Assembly: GCF_002843605.1 (NCBI RefSeq)
Contig: NZ_CP025263.1
Location: 1,370,501 to 1,434,500, forward strand
Direction: 5' to 3'
From: Pseudomonas sp. S09G 359
GTDB lineage: Bacteria; Pseudomonadota; Gammaproteobacteria; Pseudomonadales; Pseudomonadaceae
DNA: 64,000 bases
Shown here: positions 47,526-57,485 of the stretch, one piece after another
Layout: each line of letters starts with the position of its first letter
Numbering within the stretch: the first letter of the stretch is position 1
Notes under the pieces: model-generated
Told to the model about the DNA's origin: nothing
What the model saw: the letters and a program-made list of their open reading frames with translations, nothing else
The model's database searches: none
Program-made: the position numbers and the translations under genes

Positions 47526-47827
47526 GAAATTGCTTGTTCAGCTTCGACGTAGGCGGGTGTCTTACCAGCGTCGGCAAAAATCTCTTCACCTTCCTCCACT
47601 CTGATCACCTCAGTCCCTTTGACGTAGGGCATGGCTGTTTCCGCTTCTTTTATAGCAGAGTGAATCAGACCTTCCGTGATGATGCTTTGATCCAGTCCAT
47701 AGGCTTCCGCAAACGCCTTGATTTTCACTAGGTCTTGATGGCGAATGGTCAGGGTGATCTCAACAAGCTTCGAGGTTTCGTGAGCTTTGTTTTCCCAGTT
47801 GCTGAGCATCGTTTTGAAGGTGTCCAT
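47507..47827 (-). CDS. Small hypothetical protein, paralogue of the gene at 47916-48224
   Basis: Protein of 106 aa starting at the ATG at 47827 behind ggag. It shares its layout with the neighbouring 102-aa protein: an N-terminal charged helix, a TLTIRHQDLVKIKAFAEAYG-type middle, and the C-terminal signature YVKGTEVIRVEEGEEIFADA, compared with YIKGKQVIATDEEGDPLYEE. The closing residues (TPAYVEAEQAISKTLRG) resemble both the stranded tail at 42779-42876 and the new tail of the neighbour. The function is unknown. It probably arrived with the island. Confidence 0.75.
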   Translation of the reverse strand: MDTFKTMLSNWENKAHETSKLVEITLTIRHQDLVKIKAFAEAYGLDQSIITEGLIHSAIKEAETAMPYVKGTEVIRVEEGEEIFADAGKTPAYVEAEQAISKTLRG

Positions 47828-47915
47828 GGGGAGTCTCCGGCGTGGCTACATATGTCGTAAATCTAAGACTGTCTTTACCACTCATGGTTCTCTGAAATGA
47901 TCGCTAAGCCATGTT

Positions 47916-48224
47916 CTACGCGGCTTTCAAGAGATATTGAGTTTTTCCTATTGCGTGCTCGCTTTCTTCGTAGAGCGGGTCGCCCTCTTCGTCGGTCGCG
48001 ATTACCTGCTTGCCCTTGATGTAGGGAAAGCTGGCTTCCAGCTCTTCAAGGGCAGCGCCGATCAGCTCGCCGAGCAGCTCTTCGGCGTGGCGCTTGGGGT
48101 ACATTTCGGCGATGGCCGCCAGCCTTGCGGCGGCTTCTACGTCCAAATGGATCGCATATTCGGTTTTGGTCAGGCGACCCTTGGCGTTTTCTTCCCAATG
48201 CTGGGCCAGTTCTCGAATTTTCAT
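47916..48224 (-). CDS. Small conserved protein divergent from ppc, with replaced C-terminus
   Basis: Protein of 102 aa; the ATG at 48224 follows gagg with good spacing. Most of it (MKIRELAQHWEENAKGRLTK to YIKGKQVIATDEEGDPLYEE) looks like the conserved pseudomonad protein encoded beside ppc (PA3688 position), sometimes annotated as a pili-related protein without evidence. After PLYE the sequence changes to ESEHAIGKTQYLLKAA. The ending that would be expected (EDVGPTPRFLTLSRRYL) is found 5 kb away at 42779-42876. The function is unknown, and the C-terminal swap is seen in the sequence. Confidence 0.8.
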   Translation of the reverse strand: MKIRELAQHWEENAKGRLTKTEYAIHLDVEAAARLAAIAEMYPKRHAEELLGELIGAALEELEASFPYIKGKQVIATDEEGDPLYEESEHAIGKTQYLLKAA

Positions 48225-48407
48225 GGCAACCTCAATAAAACCCACGGTAGCGGGCGGTGATGAGTGACCAGCCGCCTGCGTGGATAAACGCAGCGGCTAA
48301 GGTTGAGACTAGCTGCAACTCACAAGGTTTAAAGTCTTGTCATAAAACGATGCTGGCGGCACTCTGGCAGACCTGCGCGTCCCGGATTTCTGGCTGGAGA
48401 GTGGCTG

Positions 48408-51053
48408 ATGAGTGATATCGATGCACGCTTGCGTGAGGATGTTCACCTGCTGGGTGAGCTGTTGGGCAACACCATTCGAGAGCAGTACGGCGATGATTTC
48501 CTCGACAAGATCGAGCAAATCCGCAAAGGCGCCAAGGCTGACCGGCGCGGCGCCGACTCGGAAAAAGCGGTGGGTGATGAGCTGAGCGCCAGCCTCAACC
48601 AGCTGAAGGAAGACGAACTGTTGCCCGTGGCCCGGGCCTTCAACCAGTTCCTCAACCTGGCCAATATCGCCGAGCAATACCAGTTGATTCACCGGCGCGA
48701 TGAATCGCAACCGGCGCCGTTCGAATCGCGTGTGTTGCCGGAGTTGCTCGCCCGCCTGCAAAGCGAAGGCCACAGCAATGAATCCCTGGCCCGCCAGCTG
48801 GGGCGCCTGGAGATCGAGCTGGTCCTCACCGCGCACCCCACCGAAGTGGCACGCCGCACCCTGATCCAGAAATACGATGCGATTGCTGCGCAACTGGCGC
48901 TGCAGGATCACCGCGACCTCACCACGGCCGAGCGCGAGCAGATCCGCCAGCGCCTGCAACGGCTGATTGCAGAAGCCTGGCACACCGAAGAAATCCGCCG
49001 CACCCGGCCCACCCCGGTGGACGAGGCCAAATGGGGCTTTGCGGTAATCGAACATTCGTTGTGGCACGCCATCCCCAATTACCTGCGCAAGGCCGACCAG
49101 GCCTTGCATGCTGCCACCGGCCTGCGCCTGCCCCTGGAGGCGGCGCCGATTCGCTTTGCCTCGTGGATGGGCGGCGACCGCGACGGCAATCCGAACGTCA
49201 CCGCGCCGGTCACCCGCGAGGTGCTGTTGCTGGCACGCTGGATGGCGGCCGACCTGTACCTGCGCGATATCGATCACCTGGCCTCCGAACTGTCGATGCA
49301 GCAAGCCAGCGCGGCGTTGCAGGCCCAAGTGGGTGACAGCGTTGAACCCTACCGTGCGTTGCTCAAGCAACTGCGCGAGCGCCTGCGTGCCACGCGCCAA
49401 TGGGCGCACACCTCGTTGACGGCCAGCACCCCGGCGCCGGCGGCGGTGCTGCAGAACAACCGCGACCTGCTGGACCCGCTGGAGCTGTGCTACCAGTCGC
49501 TGCACGAATGCGGCATGGGCGTGATCGCCGATGGCCCGCTGCTCGATTGCCTGCGCCGCGCGGTGACTTTTGGCCTGTTCCTGGTGCGCCTGGACGTGCG
49601 CCAGGATTCCAGTCGCCATTCCGCAGCCATGACTGAAATCACCGACTACCTGGGCCTGGGTCGTTACGAGGACTGGGACGAAGACACGCGCATCAGCTTC
49701 CTGATGAAGGAACTGGCCAACCGTCGCCCCTTGCTGCCCGGCTATTTCAAACCATCGGCGGATACCGCCGAAGTACTCAACACCTGTAAGGAAGTCGCTG
49801 CTGCGCCCGCTGCGTCGCTTGGCTCGTATGTCATCTCGATGGCTGGCGCCGCGTCGGATGTGCTCGCGGTGCAACTGCTGCTTAAAGAGTCGGGCGTACA
49901 ACGGCCGATGCGCGTGGTGCCGTTGTTCGAAACCCTGGCCGACCTGGACAACGCCGGCCCGGTCATCGAACAATTGCTGCTGTTGCCGGGCTACCGCACT
50001 CGCTTGCAGGGCCCGCAGGAAGTGATGATCGGCTACTCGGACTCGGCCAAGGACGCCGGCACCACCGCCGCCGCCTGGGCGCAGTACCGCGCGCAGGAAC
50101 GGCTGGTGGATATCTGCCGCGAGCAGCAGGTGGAACTGCTGTTGTTCCATGGTCGCGGCGGCACCGTCGGGCGTGGCGGCGGCCCGGCCCACGCGGCGAT
50201 CCTGTCGCAGCCTCCGGGTTCGGTGGCGGGGCGGTTCCGCACCACCGAGCAGGGCGAAATGATTCGTTTCAAATTCGGCTTGCCGGACATCGCCGAGCAG
50301 AACCTCAACCTCTACCTGGCCGCCGTGCTGGAGGCGACGCTGTTGCCGCCGCCCCCTCCGGAACCGGCCTGGCGCCATTTGATGGATGAATTGGCGGCAG
50401 ATGGTGTCAGTGCTTACCGCGCGGTGGTGCGGGAAAATCCGCAGTTCGTCGAATATTTCCGCCAATCCACGCCGGAGCAGGAGCTCGGCCGCTTGCCCCT
50501 GGGCAGTCGCCCGGCCAAGCGCCGTGCGGGCGGGATTGAAAGTTTGCGCGCCATCCCGTGGATCTTCGGCTGGACCCAGACCCGCCTGATGCTGCCTGCC
50601 TGGCTCGGCTGGGAAGCGGCACTGAGCAAGGCCCTGGAGCGCGGAGAAGGCGAACTGTTGGGGCAGATGCGCGAACAGTGGCCGTTTTTCCGTACGCGCA
50701 TCGACATGCTGGAAATGGTGCTGGCCAAGGCGGATGCCGATATCGCCCGGCTCTATGACGAGCGCCTGGTGCAGCCGGACCTGTTGCCATTGGGCGCGCA
50801 CTTACGCGACCTATTGTCGCAGGCATGCAGTGTGGTGCTTGGCCTGACCGGCCAGTCGCAACTGCTGGCCCACAGCCCGGACACCCTGGAGTTCATCCGC
50901 CTGCGCAACACCTACCTCGACCCCTTGCACCGGTTGCAGGCCGAGTTGCTGGCGCGTTCACGCCAGCAGGACGCGGCACAGGGCAGCCCTCTGGAGCAGG
51001 CGTTGCTGGTGTCCGTGGCCGGTATTGCGGCCGGTTTACGTAACACCGGCTAA
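48408..51053 (+). CDS. ppc: Phosphoenolpyruvate carboxylase
   Basis: Enzyme of 881 aa that makes oxaloacetate from phosphoenolpyruvate and bicarbonate, replenishing the TCA cycle. The catalytic His lies in [14 protein letters not shown]. The second signature is [16 protein letters not shown] with its glycine-rich loop, and the C-terminus ends RNTG as in other members. The ATG at 48408 has ggaga upstream. It is divergent from the small gene at 47916-48224 and transcribed alone, in the conserved order ppc-adk-tsaB. Confidence 0.97.
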   Translation: MSDIDARLREDVHLLGELLGNTIREQYGDDFLDKIEQIRKGAKADRRGADSEKAVGDELSASLNQLKEDELLPVARAFNQFLNLANIAEQYQLIHRRDESQPAPFESRVLPELLARLQSEGHSNESLARQLGRLEIELVLTAHPTEVARRTLIQKYDAIAAQLALQDHRDLTTAEREQIRQRLQRLIAEAWHTEEIRRTRPTPVDEAKWGFAVIEHSLWHAIPNYLRKADQALHAATGLRLPLEAAPIRFASWMGGDRDGNPNVTAPVTREVLLLARWMAADLYLRDIDHLASELSMQQASAALQAQVGDSVEPYRALLKQLRERLRATRQWAHTSLTASTPAPAAVLQNNRDLLDPLELCYQSLHECGMGVIADGPLLDCLRRAVTFGLFLVRLDVRQDSSRHSAAMTEITDYLGLGRYEDWDEDTRISFLMKELANRRPLLPGYFKPSADTAEVLNTCKEVAAAPAASLGSYVISMAGAASDVLAVQLLLKESGVQRPMRVVPLFETLADLDNAGPVIEQLLLLPGYRTRLQGPQEVMIGYSDSAKDAGTTAAAWAQYRAQERLVDICREQQVELLLFHGRGGTVGRGGGPAHAAILSQPPGSVAGRFRTTEQGEMIRFKFGLPDIAEQNLNLYLAAVLEATLLPPPPPEPAWRHLMDELAADGVSAYRAVVRENPQFVEYFRQSTPEQELGRLPLGSRPAKRRAGGIESLRAIPWIFGWTQTRLMLPAWLGWEAALSKALERGEGELLGQMREQWPFFRTRIDMLEMVLAKADADIARLYDERLVQPDLLPLGAHLRDLLSQACSVVLGLTGQSQLLAHSPDTLEFIRLRNTYLDPLHRLQAELLARSRQQDAAQGSPLEQALLVSVAGIAAGLRNTG

Positions 51054-51230
51054 GATTTTTTGCGTGTTCTCAAAGGCTTGCAGATAAACCACGGCGGCCG
51101 CCCCGCACAGGGCGGCCGACGTTTGTGCGGCCGGGTTGCACCCAGGCACACCCTACCAATGGAGCATGCGCGGCGCGGGTTCCTGCGACTTTCGGTGGCT
51201 TGTGTGCGGGGGGCCTGCTGTGTATCTTGA

Positions 51231-51995
<765 letters not shown>

Positions 51996-52016
51996 TCCAG
52001 CCCTCTGCTTCACGCT

Positions 52017-52045
52017 AACGGCCCGCTTGCGGGCCGTTGTTGTTT
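52017..52045 (+). terminator. Rho-independent terminator of adk
   Basis: The stem aacggcccgc / gcgggccgtt with a 2-base loop is followed by gttgttta, 21 bp after the adk stop. Confidence 0.85.
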
Positions 52046-52084
52046 ATACTGGCGCACTTTTTTCCGACTTGGACACCCACACCG

Positions 52085-52768
52085 ATGAGCACCCTGCTGG
52101 CCCTGGACACCGCGACTGAAGCTTGCTCCGTTGCTTTGCTGCACGATGGCAAGGTAACCAGCCACTACGAGGTGATCCCGCGCCTGCATGCGCAGAAGCT
52201 GTTGCCGATGATCAAGCAGCTCCTGGAAGACGCCGGCACCACCCTGGCTGCCGTCGATGCCATCGCCTTCGGCCGTGGCCCGGGTGCGTTTACCGGTGTG
52301 CGTATCGCCATCGGTGTGGTCCAGGGCCTGGCGTTTGCGTTGGAGCGTCCGGTATTGCCGGTCTCCAACCTGGCGGTGCTGGCCCAGCGCGCGTTGCGTG
52401 AGCATGGAGCTACACAGGTAGCGGCGGCGATTGATGCGCGCATGGATGAAGTCTATTGGGGTTGCTACCGCGAAACGGCCGGCGAAATGCGCCTGGTTGG
52501 CGTCGAAGCCGTGCAGCCGCCAGAAGCCTCGGGGTTGCCGGAAGGCGCCAGCGGTGACTGGTTCGGCGCCGGCACCGGGTGGGGCTATGGCGAGCGTATC
52601 GGCGTGTCACCCGTGGGCCAGGACGCGGCAATGCTGCCCCATGCGGAAGATTTGCTGACCCTGGCGCGCTTCGCGTTCGAGCGCGGCGAGGCGATCCCTG
52701 CCGACCAGGCTGCACCGGTGTATCTGCGCGATAAAGTCGCACAAACCAAAGCCGAACGCGGCCTCTAA
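52085..52768 (+). CDS. tsaB: tRNA threonylcarbamoyladenosine biosynthesis protein TsaB
   Basis: Protein of 227 aa of the Kae1/TsaD-like ASKHA fold, the partner that stabilises TsaD in t6A37 synthesis. The start STLLALDTATEACSVALLHD and the motif AFGRGPGAFTGVRIAIGVVQG are diagnostic. The ATG at 52085 gives the usual N-terminus. It works in the pathway whose product is further methylated by TrmO, encoded at 3131-3826. Confidence 0.95.
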   Translation: MSTLLALDTATEACSVALLHDGKVTSHYEVIPRLHAQKLLPMIKQLLEDAGTTLAAVDAIAFGRGPGAFTGVRIAIGVVQGLAFALERPVLPVSNLAVLAQRALREHGATQVAAAIDARMDEVYWGCYRETAGEMRLVGVEAVQPPEASGLPEGASGDWFGAGTGWGYGERIGVSPVGQDAAMLPHAEDLLTLARFAFERGEAIPADQAAPVYLRDKVAQTKAERGL

Positions 52769-52788
52769 ACGCGGCGAGCGAGATTTCT

Positions 52789-52878
52789 GTGGCAAGCAGG
52801 CTAGTTGTGCCGAGCAGGCTTACTGTGGCGAGCGGGCTTGCTGTGGCGAGCGGGCTTGCTGTGGCGAGCGGGCTTGCC
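52789..52878. repeat. Five tandem 18-bp units derived from a REP arm
   Basis: Five consecutive copies of an 18-bp unit (consensus gtggcgagcgggcttgct). Units 3 and 4 are identical, unit 5 differs in its last base, and units 1 and 2 are more diverged. The array leads straight into cgcgttgggctgcgaagc, the inner part of the second REP family of this window. The rest of the 305-bp tsaB-to-53074 gap shows nothing beyond a likely promoter. Confidence 0.88.
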
Positions 52879-53073
52879 CGCGTTGGGCTGCGAAGCAGCC
52901 CCCCTAGGACTAGAAGCCAATTGATATCAAACACGCCGCGAACTACGCCAATCGTCAGAATTTGCCCCCGGTTTTAAACCTTTTTCAAATTATGTGTTCT
53001 AGTTATCACCAGAGCATTTGCGCGCTACGGATTGCGCCACTAAAATGCCATTACTGATAGCGAGTTCGCGCCT

Positions 53074-53364
53074 ATGCGTATTGATGGCTTTTCCTCACAG
53101 TCCTACCCAATCAAGCGCAAGCCGCGTAAGGCAAACGCCACGGTGGACGATTCCGTCGAGGATTCGCCGGACTTCATAGAAGTCCAAGCCGATGCGCAAC
53201 CCAGCGCTCAAGCACGCATCAGCGGTGTTCCCGCCCGTCAGCAAGACATGGTCTTCCCGCGCTCCATGAGCAAAAGCGTCGCCACCGCCCTGGCCAGCTA
53301 CCTGACCACCGCCGGCTTTGTCGAATGGGATATGGAAGTGCTGGGCCTCGATATCCACATCTGA
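53074..53364 (+). CDS. Small hypothetical protein, 96 aa
   Basis: Protein of 96 aa beginning MRIDGFSSQSYPIKRKPRKA. It has a basic start, a low-complexity acidic middle (DDSVEDSPDFIEVQADAQPS) and a conserved-looking end (MSKSVATALASYLTTAGFVE, then a final WDMEVLGLDIHI). There is no signal peptide or membrane helix. I do not recognise a family. Its stop overlaps the start of the DUF72 gene by one base (TGATG), which supports it as real and co-translated. Confidence 0.75.
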   Translation: MRIDGFSSQSYPIKRKPRKANATVDDSVEDSPDFIEVQADAQPSAQARISGVPARQQDMVFPRSMSKSVATALASYLTTAGFVEWDMEVLGLDIHI

Positions 53365-54224
53365 TGCGGTTGCCTTACTTCATCGGCTGCCCGTCCTGGA
53401 GTGAAAACGCCTGGCGCGAGTACCTGTACCCCGCCGATGCGCGTTCCAGCGACTACCTCGCCCTATATTCCCAAGTCTTCAACGCCGTTGAAGGCAACAC
53501 CACGTTCTATGCCCGACCCTCGGCCGCCACGGTGCAGCGCTGGGCTGAAATCATGCCCGAGGATTTTCGCTTCACGGCCAAATTCCCTGGTGATATCAGC
53601 CACGGCGGCGACTTGCGTGAGCAACTGCCCGCAGCGGAAAGTTTCGTAGGGCTGATGAGCCCGCTCGGCGAGCGGGTTTCGCCGTTATGGCTGCAGCTCT
53701 CGGCGAGCTTTTCGCCGCAACGCCTGGGCGAACTGGCCGGTTTTATCGATGGGCTGGAGCGGCCCCTGGCGGTGGAGGTGCGCCACCCGGAATTCTTCGC
53801 CAAGGGTGATGCCGAGCGCATGCTCAACCGTTTGCTGCGCGACCGCGGCGTCGAACGTATCTGCCTCGACCCGCGCGCGCTGTTCAGTTGCACCTCCACC
53901 TCGGCTGCCGTGCTGCATGCGCAATCGAAAAAGCCCAAAGTGCCGACGCGCCCCGCAGCATTGACGCAGTTTCCGCAGGTGCGTTTTATCGGCCACCCGG
54001 AGCTGGAAGCCAACGACCCGTTCCTGATCCCATGGGTGGAAAAAATCGCTGTCTGGATCGAAGAGGGACGTACGCCGTATGTGTTCCTGCACACCTCCGA
54101 CAACCGCCTCGCCGCACAACTGGCCCTGCGTTTCCACGCCAAGCTGATGGCGCGTCTGCCCGGCCTGCCGCCCTTGCCGACCCTGCATCGGCAACCCGCA
54201 GCGGAGCAACTGGGGTTACTCTAA
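53364..54224 (+). CDS. DUF72 family protein (TIM-barrel, YecE-like)
   Basis: Protein of 286 aa with a DUF72 (YecE) domain over most of its length. The family opening is IGCPSWSENAWREYLYP, followed by FNAVEGNTTFYARPSAATVQ, FRFTAKFPGDISHGG and a late VFLHTSDNRLAAQLAL. The biochemical function of the family is unknown. It is translationally coupled to the 96-aa gene before it, and the PEP-mutase-family gene follows after 27 bp. Confidence 0.92.
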   Translation: MRLPYFIGCPSWSENAWREYLYPADARSSDYLALYSQVFNAVEGNTTFYARPSAATVQRWAEIMPEDFRFTAKFPGDISHGGDLREQLPAAESFVGLMSPLGERVSPLWLQLSASFSPQRLGELAGFIDGLERPLAVEVRHPEFFAKGDAERMLNRLLRDRGVERICLDPRALFSCTSTSAAVLHAQSKKPKVPTRPAALTQFPQVRFIGHPELEANDPFLIPWVEKIAVWIEEGRTPYVFLHTSDNRLAAQLALRFHAKLMARLPGLPPLPTLHRQPAAEQLGLL

Positions 54225-54251
54225 GGCTCCTTTGCCCGCCTGGAGTCAGTC

Positions 54252-55079
54252 ATGGATGCCCAAACCCTTCGCGCCGAAACCTTCAGGGCCTTGCACGAGC
54301 GTGATCGCGCGTTTGTGATGCCCAACCCGTGGGATGCAGGTTCGGCGATCATGCTCGCCAGCCTCGGTTTTGAAGCCCTGGCGACCACCAGTGCGGGTTA
54401 TGCGTTCAGCCTGGGGCGGCCGGATGCCGAGGGGGCGCTGTCGCTGGAAGACACGTTGGCCAATGCCGGTTCGATTGTCCGGGCGACCGCGTTGCCGGTG
54501 GCCGCCGACTTGGAAAACGGTTTCAGCGATACCCCCGAAGGCTGCGCGCAAACCATCCTGCGCGCCGCTGCCTGCGGTATCGTCGGTGGCTCCATCGAAG
54601 ATGCCAGCGGTATTGCGGTCGACCCGATCTATCCCTTTGACCTGTCGGTTGCGCGCGTGGAAGCCGCCGTTGCTGCCGCCCGCAGCCTGCCTTTCGCCTT
54701 TACGCTGACAGCCCGCGCGGAAAACCTCCTGCATGGCCGCCTGGATTTGCCCGACACCATCCGCCGCCTGCAGGCCTACGCCGAAGCCGGTGCCGACGTG
54801 CTCTACGCGCCCGGGTTGCGCAGTGCCGAGGAAGTACTCGCGGTGGTCAAGGCCGTCGCGCCCAAGCCGGTGAATGTGTTGATGTCCGGCGGTTTGAACC
54901 TCAGCGTGGCGCAGTTGAGCGCGATGGGCGTGCGGCGTATCAGCGTCGGCTCGGCCATGGCGTTGGCGGCGTATGGCGAGTTCTACCGGGCGGCGCAGGA
55001 GGTGTATGAGCTGGGTACGTTTACCTTCACTGAACGCAAGATGCCGTTCAGCCAGGCCAACCAGTTCTTCAAGGACTAA
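54252..55079 (+). CDS. Isocitrate lyase / PEP mutase family protein
   Basis: Protein of 275 aa with the PEP mutase/isocitrate lyase barrel. The N-terminal FVMPNPWDAGSAIMLASLGF is followed by the metal-binding segment VAADLENGF and GGSIEDASG. The family catalyses C-C or P-C bond cleavage or rearrangement of alpha-oxyacids, for example oxaloacetate hydrolysis or 2-methylisocitrate cleavage. The classical isocitrate lyase loop KKCGH is absent, so the reaction cannot be named. It lies 3 bp before the extensin-like gene. Confidence 0.88.
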   Translation: MDAQTLRAETFRALHERDRAFVMPNPWDAGSAIMLASLGFEALATTSAGYAFSLGRPDAEGALSLEDTLANAGSIVRATALPVAADLENGFSDTPEGCAQTILRAAACGIVGGSIEDASGIAVDPIYPFDLSVARVEAAVAAARSLPFAFTLTARAENLLHGRLDLPDTIRRLQAYAEAGADVLYAPGLRSAEEVLAVVKAVAPKPVNVLMSGGLNLSVAQLSAMGVRRISVGSAMALAAYGEFYRAAQEVYELGTFTFTERKMPFSQANQFFKD

Positions 55080-55082
55080 ACA

Positions 55083-55781
55083 GTGCGTTTTTTCAAAGTG
55101 ACCGGTGTGCTGTTGTTGCTCGGCGGCGCTTGCGCCGTGGGGGGGTGGCGCGGTTGGGTGCCGTTGCCGGCCGAGTGGAACCCCTGGGCGCCGCTGGATG
55201 TACGCGCCAGCCCGAACCTGTTGACGCGTTTCAAGCTCGGGCGCTTACAGGATGATCCGGCGCTGTGCGACCAGGTGCTGGAAACCGCTGGTTTGCGTGT
55301 CAGCCATCAAGCCGATACAGCGGCTGATGCGGCGTGCCCGTTGCGCAATGTGTTGCGCGTGCAGGGCGCGCAGGTGGGGTTGAGCAGCAGCTTTCTTGCG
55401 AGTTGCCCGCTGGCCGTCGCGTTTGCCCTGTTCGAGCGCCATAGCCTGCAGCCTGCAGCCCAGGCGGTGTTTGGCCAGGCGGTGACGCGGGTCGATCACT
55501 TGGGCAGCTTTGCCTGTCGCAATATCTACAACCGTGCCGAGGGGCGACTCAGCCAGCATGCCTCGGCGAACGCCTTGGACATCGCCGGTTTTCGCCTGGC
55601 GGACGGGCGCACTATCAGTGTGCTCAAGGATTGGCCGGGGCAGGGCGATAGCGCGCGGTTCCTGCGTCGGGTGCGCGAGGGCGCCTGCGATGATTTCAAT
55701 GTGGTGTTGAGCCCGGACTACAACGCGGCGCATCGCAACCACTTTCATCTGGACATGGGGCGTTGGTGGGTGTGTCGTTAG
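55083..55781 (+). CDS. Extensin-like C-terminal domain protein
   Basis: Protein of 232 aa from a GTG start. It has an N-terminal membrane anchor or signal (VRFFKVTGVLLLLGGACAVG) and then an extensin-like C-terminal domain. Its putative metal site residues are HASANALDIAGF (H-x6-D) and HRNHFHLDMGR (H-x-H), a pattern shared with LAS-type peptidoglycan peptidases. It is therefore a candidate periplasmic murein-acting enzyme, by inference. Cysteines are conserved at several places, as usual in this family. Its end overlaps the convergent gene by 4 bp. Confidence 0.87.
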   Translation: MRFFKVTGVLLLLGGACAVGGWRGWVPLPAEWNPWAPLDVRASPNLLTRFKLGRLQDDPALCDQVLETAGLRVSHQADTAADAACPLRNVLRVQGAQVGLSSSFLASCPLAVAFALFERHSLQPAAQAVFGQAVTRVDHLGSFACRNIYNRAEGRLSQHASANALDIAGFRLADGRTISVLKDWPGQGDSARFLRRVREGACDDFNVVLSPDYNAAHRNHFHLDMGRWWVCR

Positions 55782-56398
55782 GCGGCGATGCGCAGGTTGT
55801 TGGCGATCAGCGGGCGTGCCCAGTAATAGTCGAAATCCAGGGCCTTCTGTTGCGCCACCAGCTCTTCGGTCGGGTACGGCGTGGCGGCCGGTGGCAGCAG
55901 GTCCAGTTCGAACTCGGCAATCGGCAGGTGCAGCGGGCGTGGTTCCGGCGCCGGGCCTGGCTCTGGCACAGGCTGGCCGGCGGTCAGCACGATAGGGCGG
56001 ACCCAGCCGCTTTCGAAATTCTGCTGGCGCTGCTGGGCGATGATTTCTTCTACCGGGAACGGCGTTGCGGCGGGTGGCAGCAGCTCGGTTTCAAACTCGG
56101 CAATCGGCAGGAACAGCGGCTCAGGCGGGGCGATCTCGGTGTCTGTTACGTCGCATTCACGCTGGGTGAGGATCTGCGACAACAGGTCAGCGCCTTCACT
56201 CGGCTCTACCGTCGGGTCTGCCGGCGCAGGCGCCTTGGCGGCGAGCGCGTCCGGCGTTTCGCCGAGCTGCTCGGCCAGCGCCCGGGCGAAGAAGTCCTGC
56301 CACACATGGCTCACCCCGGCCAGCGCTTGGGTATTGCGCAGGCCGTAGTGGTTGTGGGTCGGCAGTACACCGATGGTTAGGGGAAGAATGTCTGACAT
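55778..56398 (-). CDS. Hypothetical protein with an internal duplication
   Basis: Protein of 206 aa from the ATG at 56398. Residues of about 95-145 and 160-205 repeat the same plan: LPIAEFETELLPPAATPFPV then EEIIAQQRQQNF, and LPIAEFELDLLPPAATPYPT then EELVAQQKALDF, each followed by a W-x-RP motif. A Pro/Glu-rich linker separates them. No signal peptide or enzyme motif is visible. It lies divergent from rsmJ, as a gene of unknown function does in other pseudomonads. I do not know its function. Confidence 0.78.
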   Translation of the reverse strand: MSDILPLTIGVLPTHNHYGLRNTQALAGVSHVWQDFFARALAEQLGETPDALAAKAPAPADPTVEPSEGADLLSQILTQRECDVTDTEIAPPEPLFLPIAEFETELLPPAATPFPVEEIIAQQRQQNFESGWVRPIVLTAGQPVPEPGPAPEPRPLHLPIAEFELDLLPPAATPYPTEELVAQQKALDFDYYWARPLIANNLRIAA

Positions 56399-56494
56399 TT
56401 TTCTCGGTCGACGCTCAGCTCTGGCAAAATACCTGACTGTTATTTTTATCGGCCGCTGTTTGCCGATCCTTAATATTTTTGAGCGTAGTGATTG

Positions 56495-57277
56495 ATGAGC
56501 GAACAACCAGCGGCCAGCCGCATCCAGGTCGAGGCCTTGGCCGACGGTTTCAAGGCCCGCGCCGAGCAGTGGGCGGCGCTGCTTGGCTTGCCTTTGCAGC
56601 TAGCGGAAGCGGACTTTTCCCTGCAAGTCGGCGAGCATGGCCTACAGCTGCAACAGCTTGGGCCTGACGCACCGGGGCCGGTTCGGGTTGATTTTGTCGA
56701 AGGCGGCGCAGCGCACCGGCGTTTATACGGCGGTGGCAGTGGGCAAATGATCGCCAAGGCTGTGGGCATTGCCCAAGGCGTGCGCCCGCGCGTGCTCGAC
56801 GCCACGGCCGGCCTGGGCAAGGACGCGTTCGTACTCGCCAGCCTGGGCTGCGAGATGAGCCTGGTCGAGCGCCAGCCGCTGATCGGTGCCTTGTTGGAAG
56901 ACGGCCTGGCGCGTGCGGCGGAGGATTTTGAAGTGGCGCCGATCGTGGCGCGCATGAAGCTGCTCAAGGGCAATTCCATCGACGTGATGCTCAATTGGGA
57001 AGGCGAGCCGCCCCAGGTGATCTACCTCGACCCGATGTTCCCCCATCGTGAGAAAACCGCCTTGGTGAAGAAGGAAATGCGCCTGTTCCGCCCCCTGGTG
57101 GGCGATGACCCGGACGCACCGGCCTTGCTCGCTGCAGCCCTGGCTCTGGCCAGCCACCGGGTCGTGGTGAAGCGCCCGCGCAAGGCGCCCTGCATTGATG
57201 GGCCCAAGCCTAGCCATGCGCTGGATGGCAAATCCAGCCGGTATGACATCTACCCTAAAAAAGCCCTCAAACCTTAA
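56495..57277 (+). CDS. rsmJ: 16S rRNA (guanine1516-N2)-methyltransferase RsmJ
   Basis: SAM-dependent methyltransferase of 260 aa (DUF548 family) that modifies G1516 of 16S rRNA. The SAM-binding motif [19 protein letters not shown] is followed by the acidic strand [18 protein letters not shown] and the catalytic-site motif [25 protein letters not shown] near the end is family-specific. The ATG at 56495 is preferred over a TTG three bases earlier. Long repeats follow it. Confidence 0.95.
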   Translation: MSEQPAASRIQVEALADGFKARAEQWAALLGLPLQLAEADFSLQVGEHGLQLQQLGPDAPGPVRVDFVEGGAAHRRLYGGGSGQMIAKAVGIAQGVRPRVLDATAGLGKDAFVLASLGCEMSLVERQPLIGALLEDGLARAAEDFEVAPIVARMKLLKGNSIDVMLNWEGEPPQVIYLDPMFPHREKTALVKKEMRLFRPLVGDDPDAPALLAAALALASHRVVVKRPRKAPCIDGPKPSHALDGKSSRYDIYPKKALKP

Positions 57278-57485
57278 AGGGCGAATTGCTCGCTTGGTGA
57301 GCGGCTGTTGTGGCGAGCGGGCTTGCCCGCGTTGGGCTGCGAAGCGGCCCCAAAACCATACGGCCCGGTCTACCTGAGTAAACGCGGTGTTCTTATTGGG
57401 GCCGCTGCGCGGCCCAACGCGGGCAAGCCCGCTCACCACAGTAAGCTTGCTAGCCAAAGTAAGCTGGCTAACCACTTCAAGCCTT
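57277..57485. repeat. Long repeat, copy 1 (two 18-bp units)
   Basis: First of three consecutive copies of a repeat starting aagggcgaattgct. It contains a large inverted repeat whose arms are gtggcgagcgggcttgcccg and its complement, with ttgggctgcgaagcggccc inside. The copy ends with two 18-bp units of the form cacagtaagcttgctagc. This family is distinct from the tgtgggagg REPINs. Confidence 0.88.

Noticed and set aside
48309..50801. Long minus-strand open frame opposite ppc (830 codons)
   Set aside because: ppc is unmistakable on the plus strand, and the antisense frame is Gln/His/Arg-rich, typical of shadow translation.
52789..52977. Repeat-encoded hexapeptide protein (LAVASG repeats)
   Set aside because: The frame is open only because the DNA unit is 18 bp and GC-rich; there is no family match, and it runs into non-coding REP sequence.
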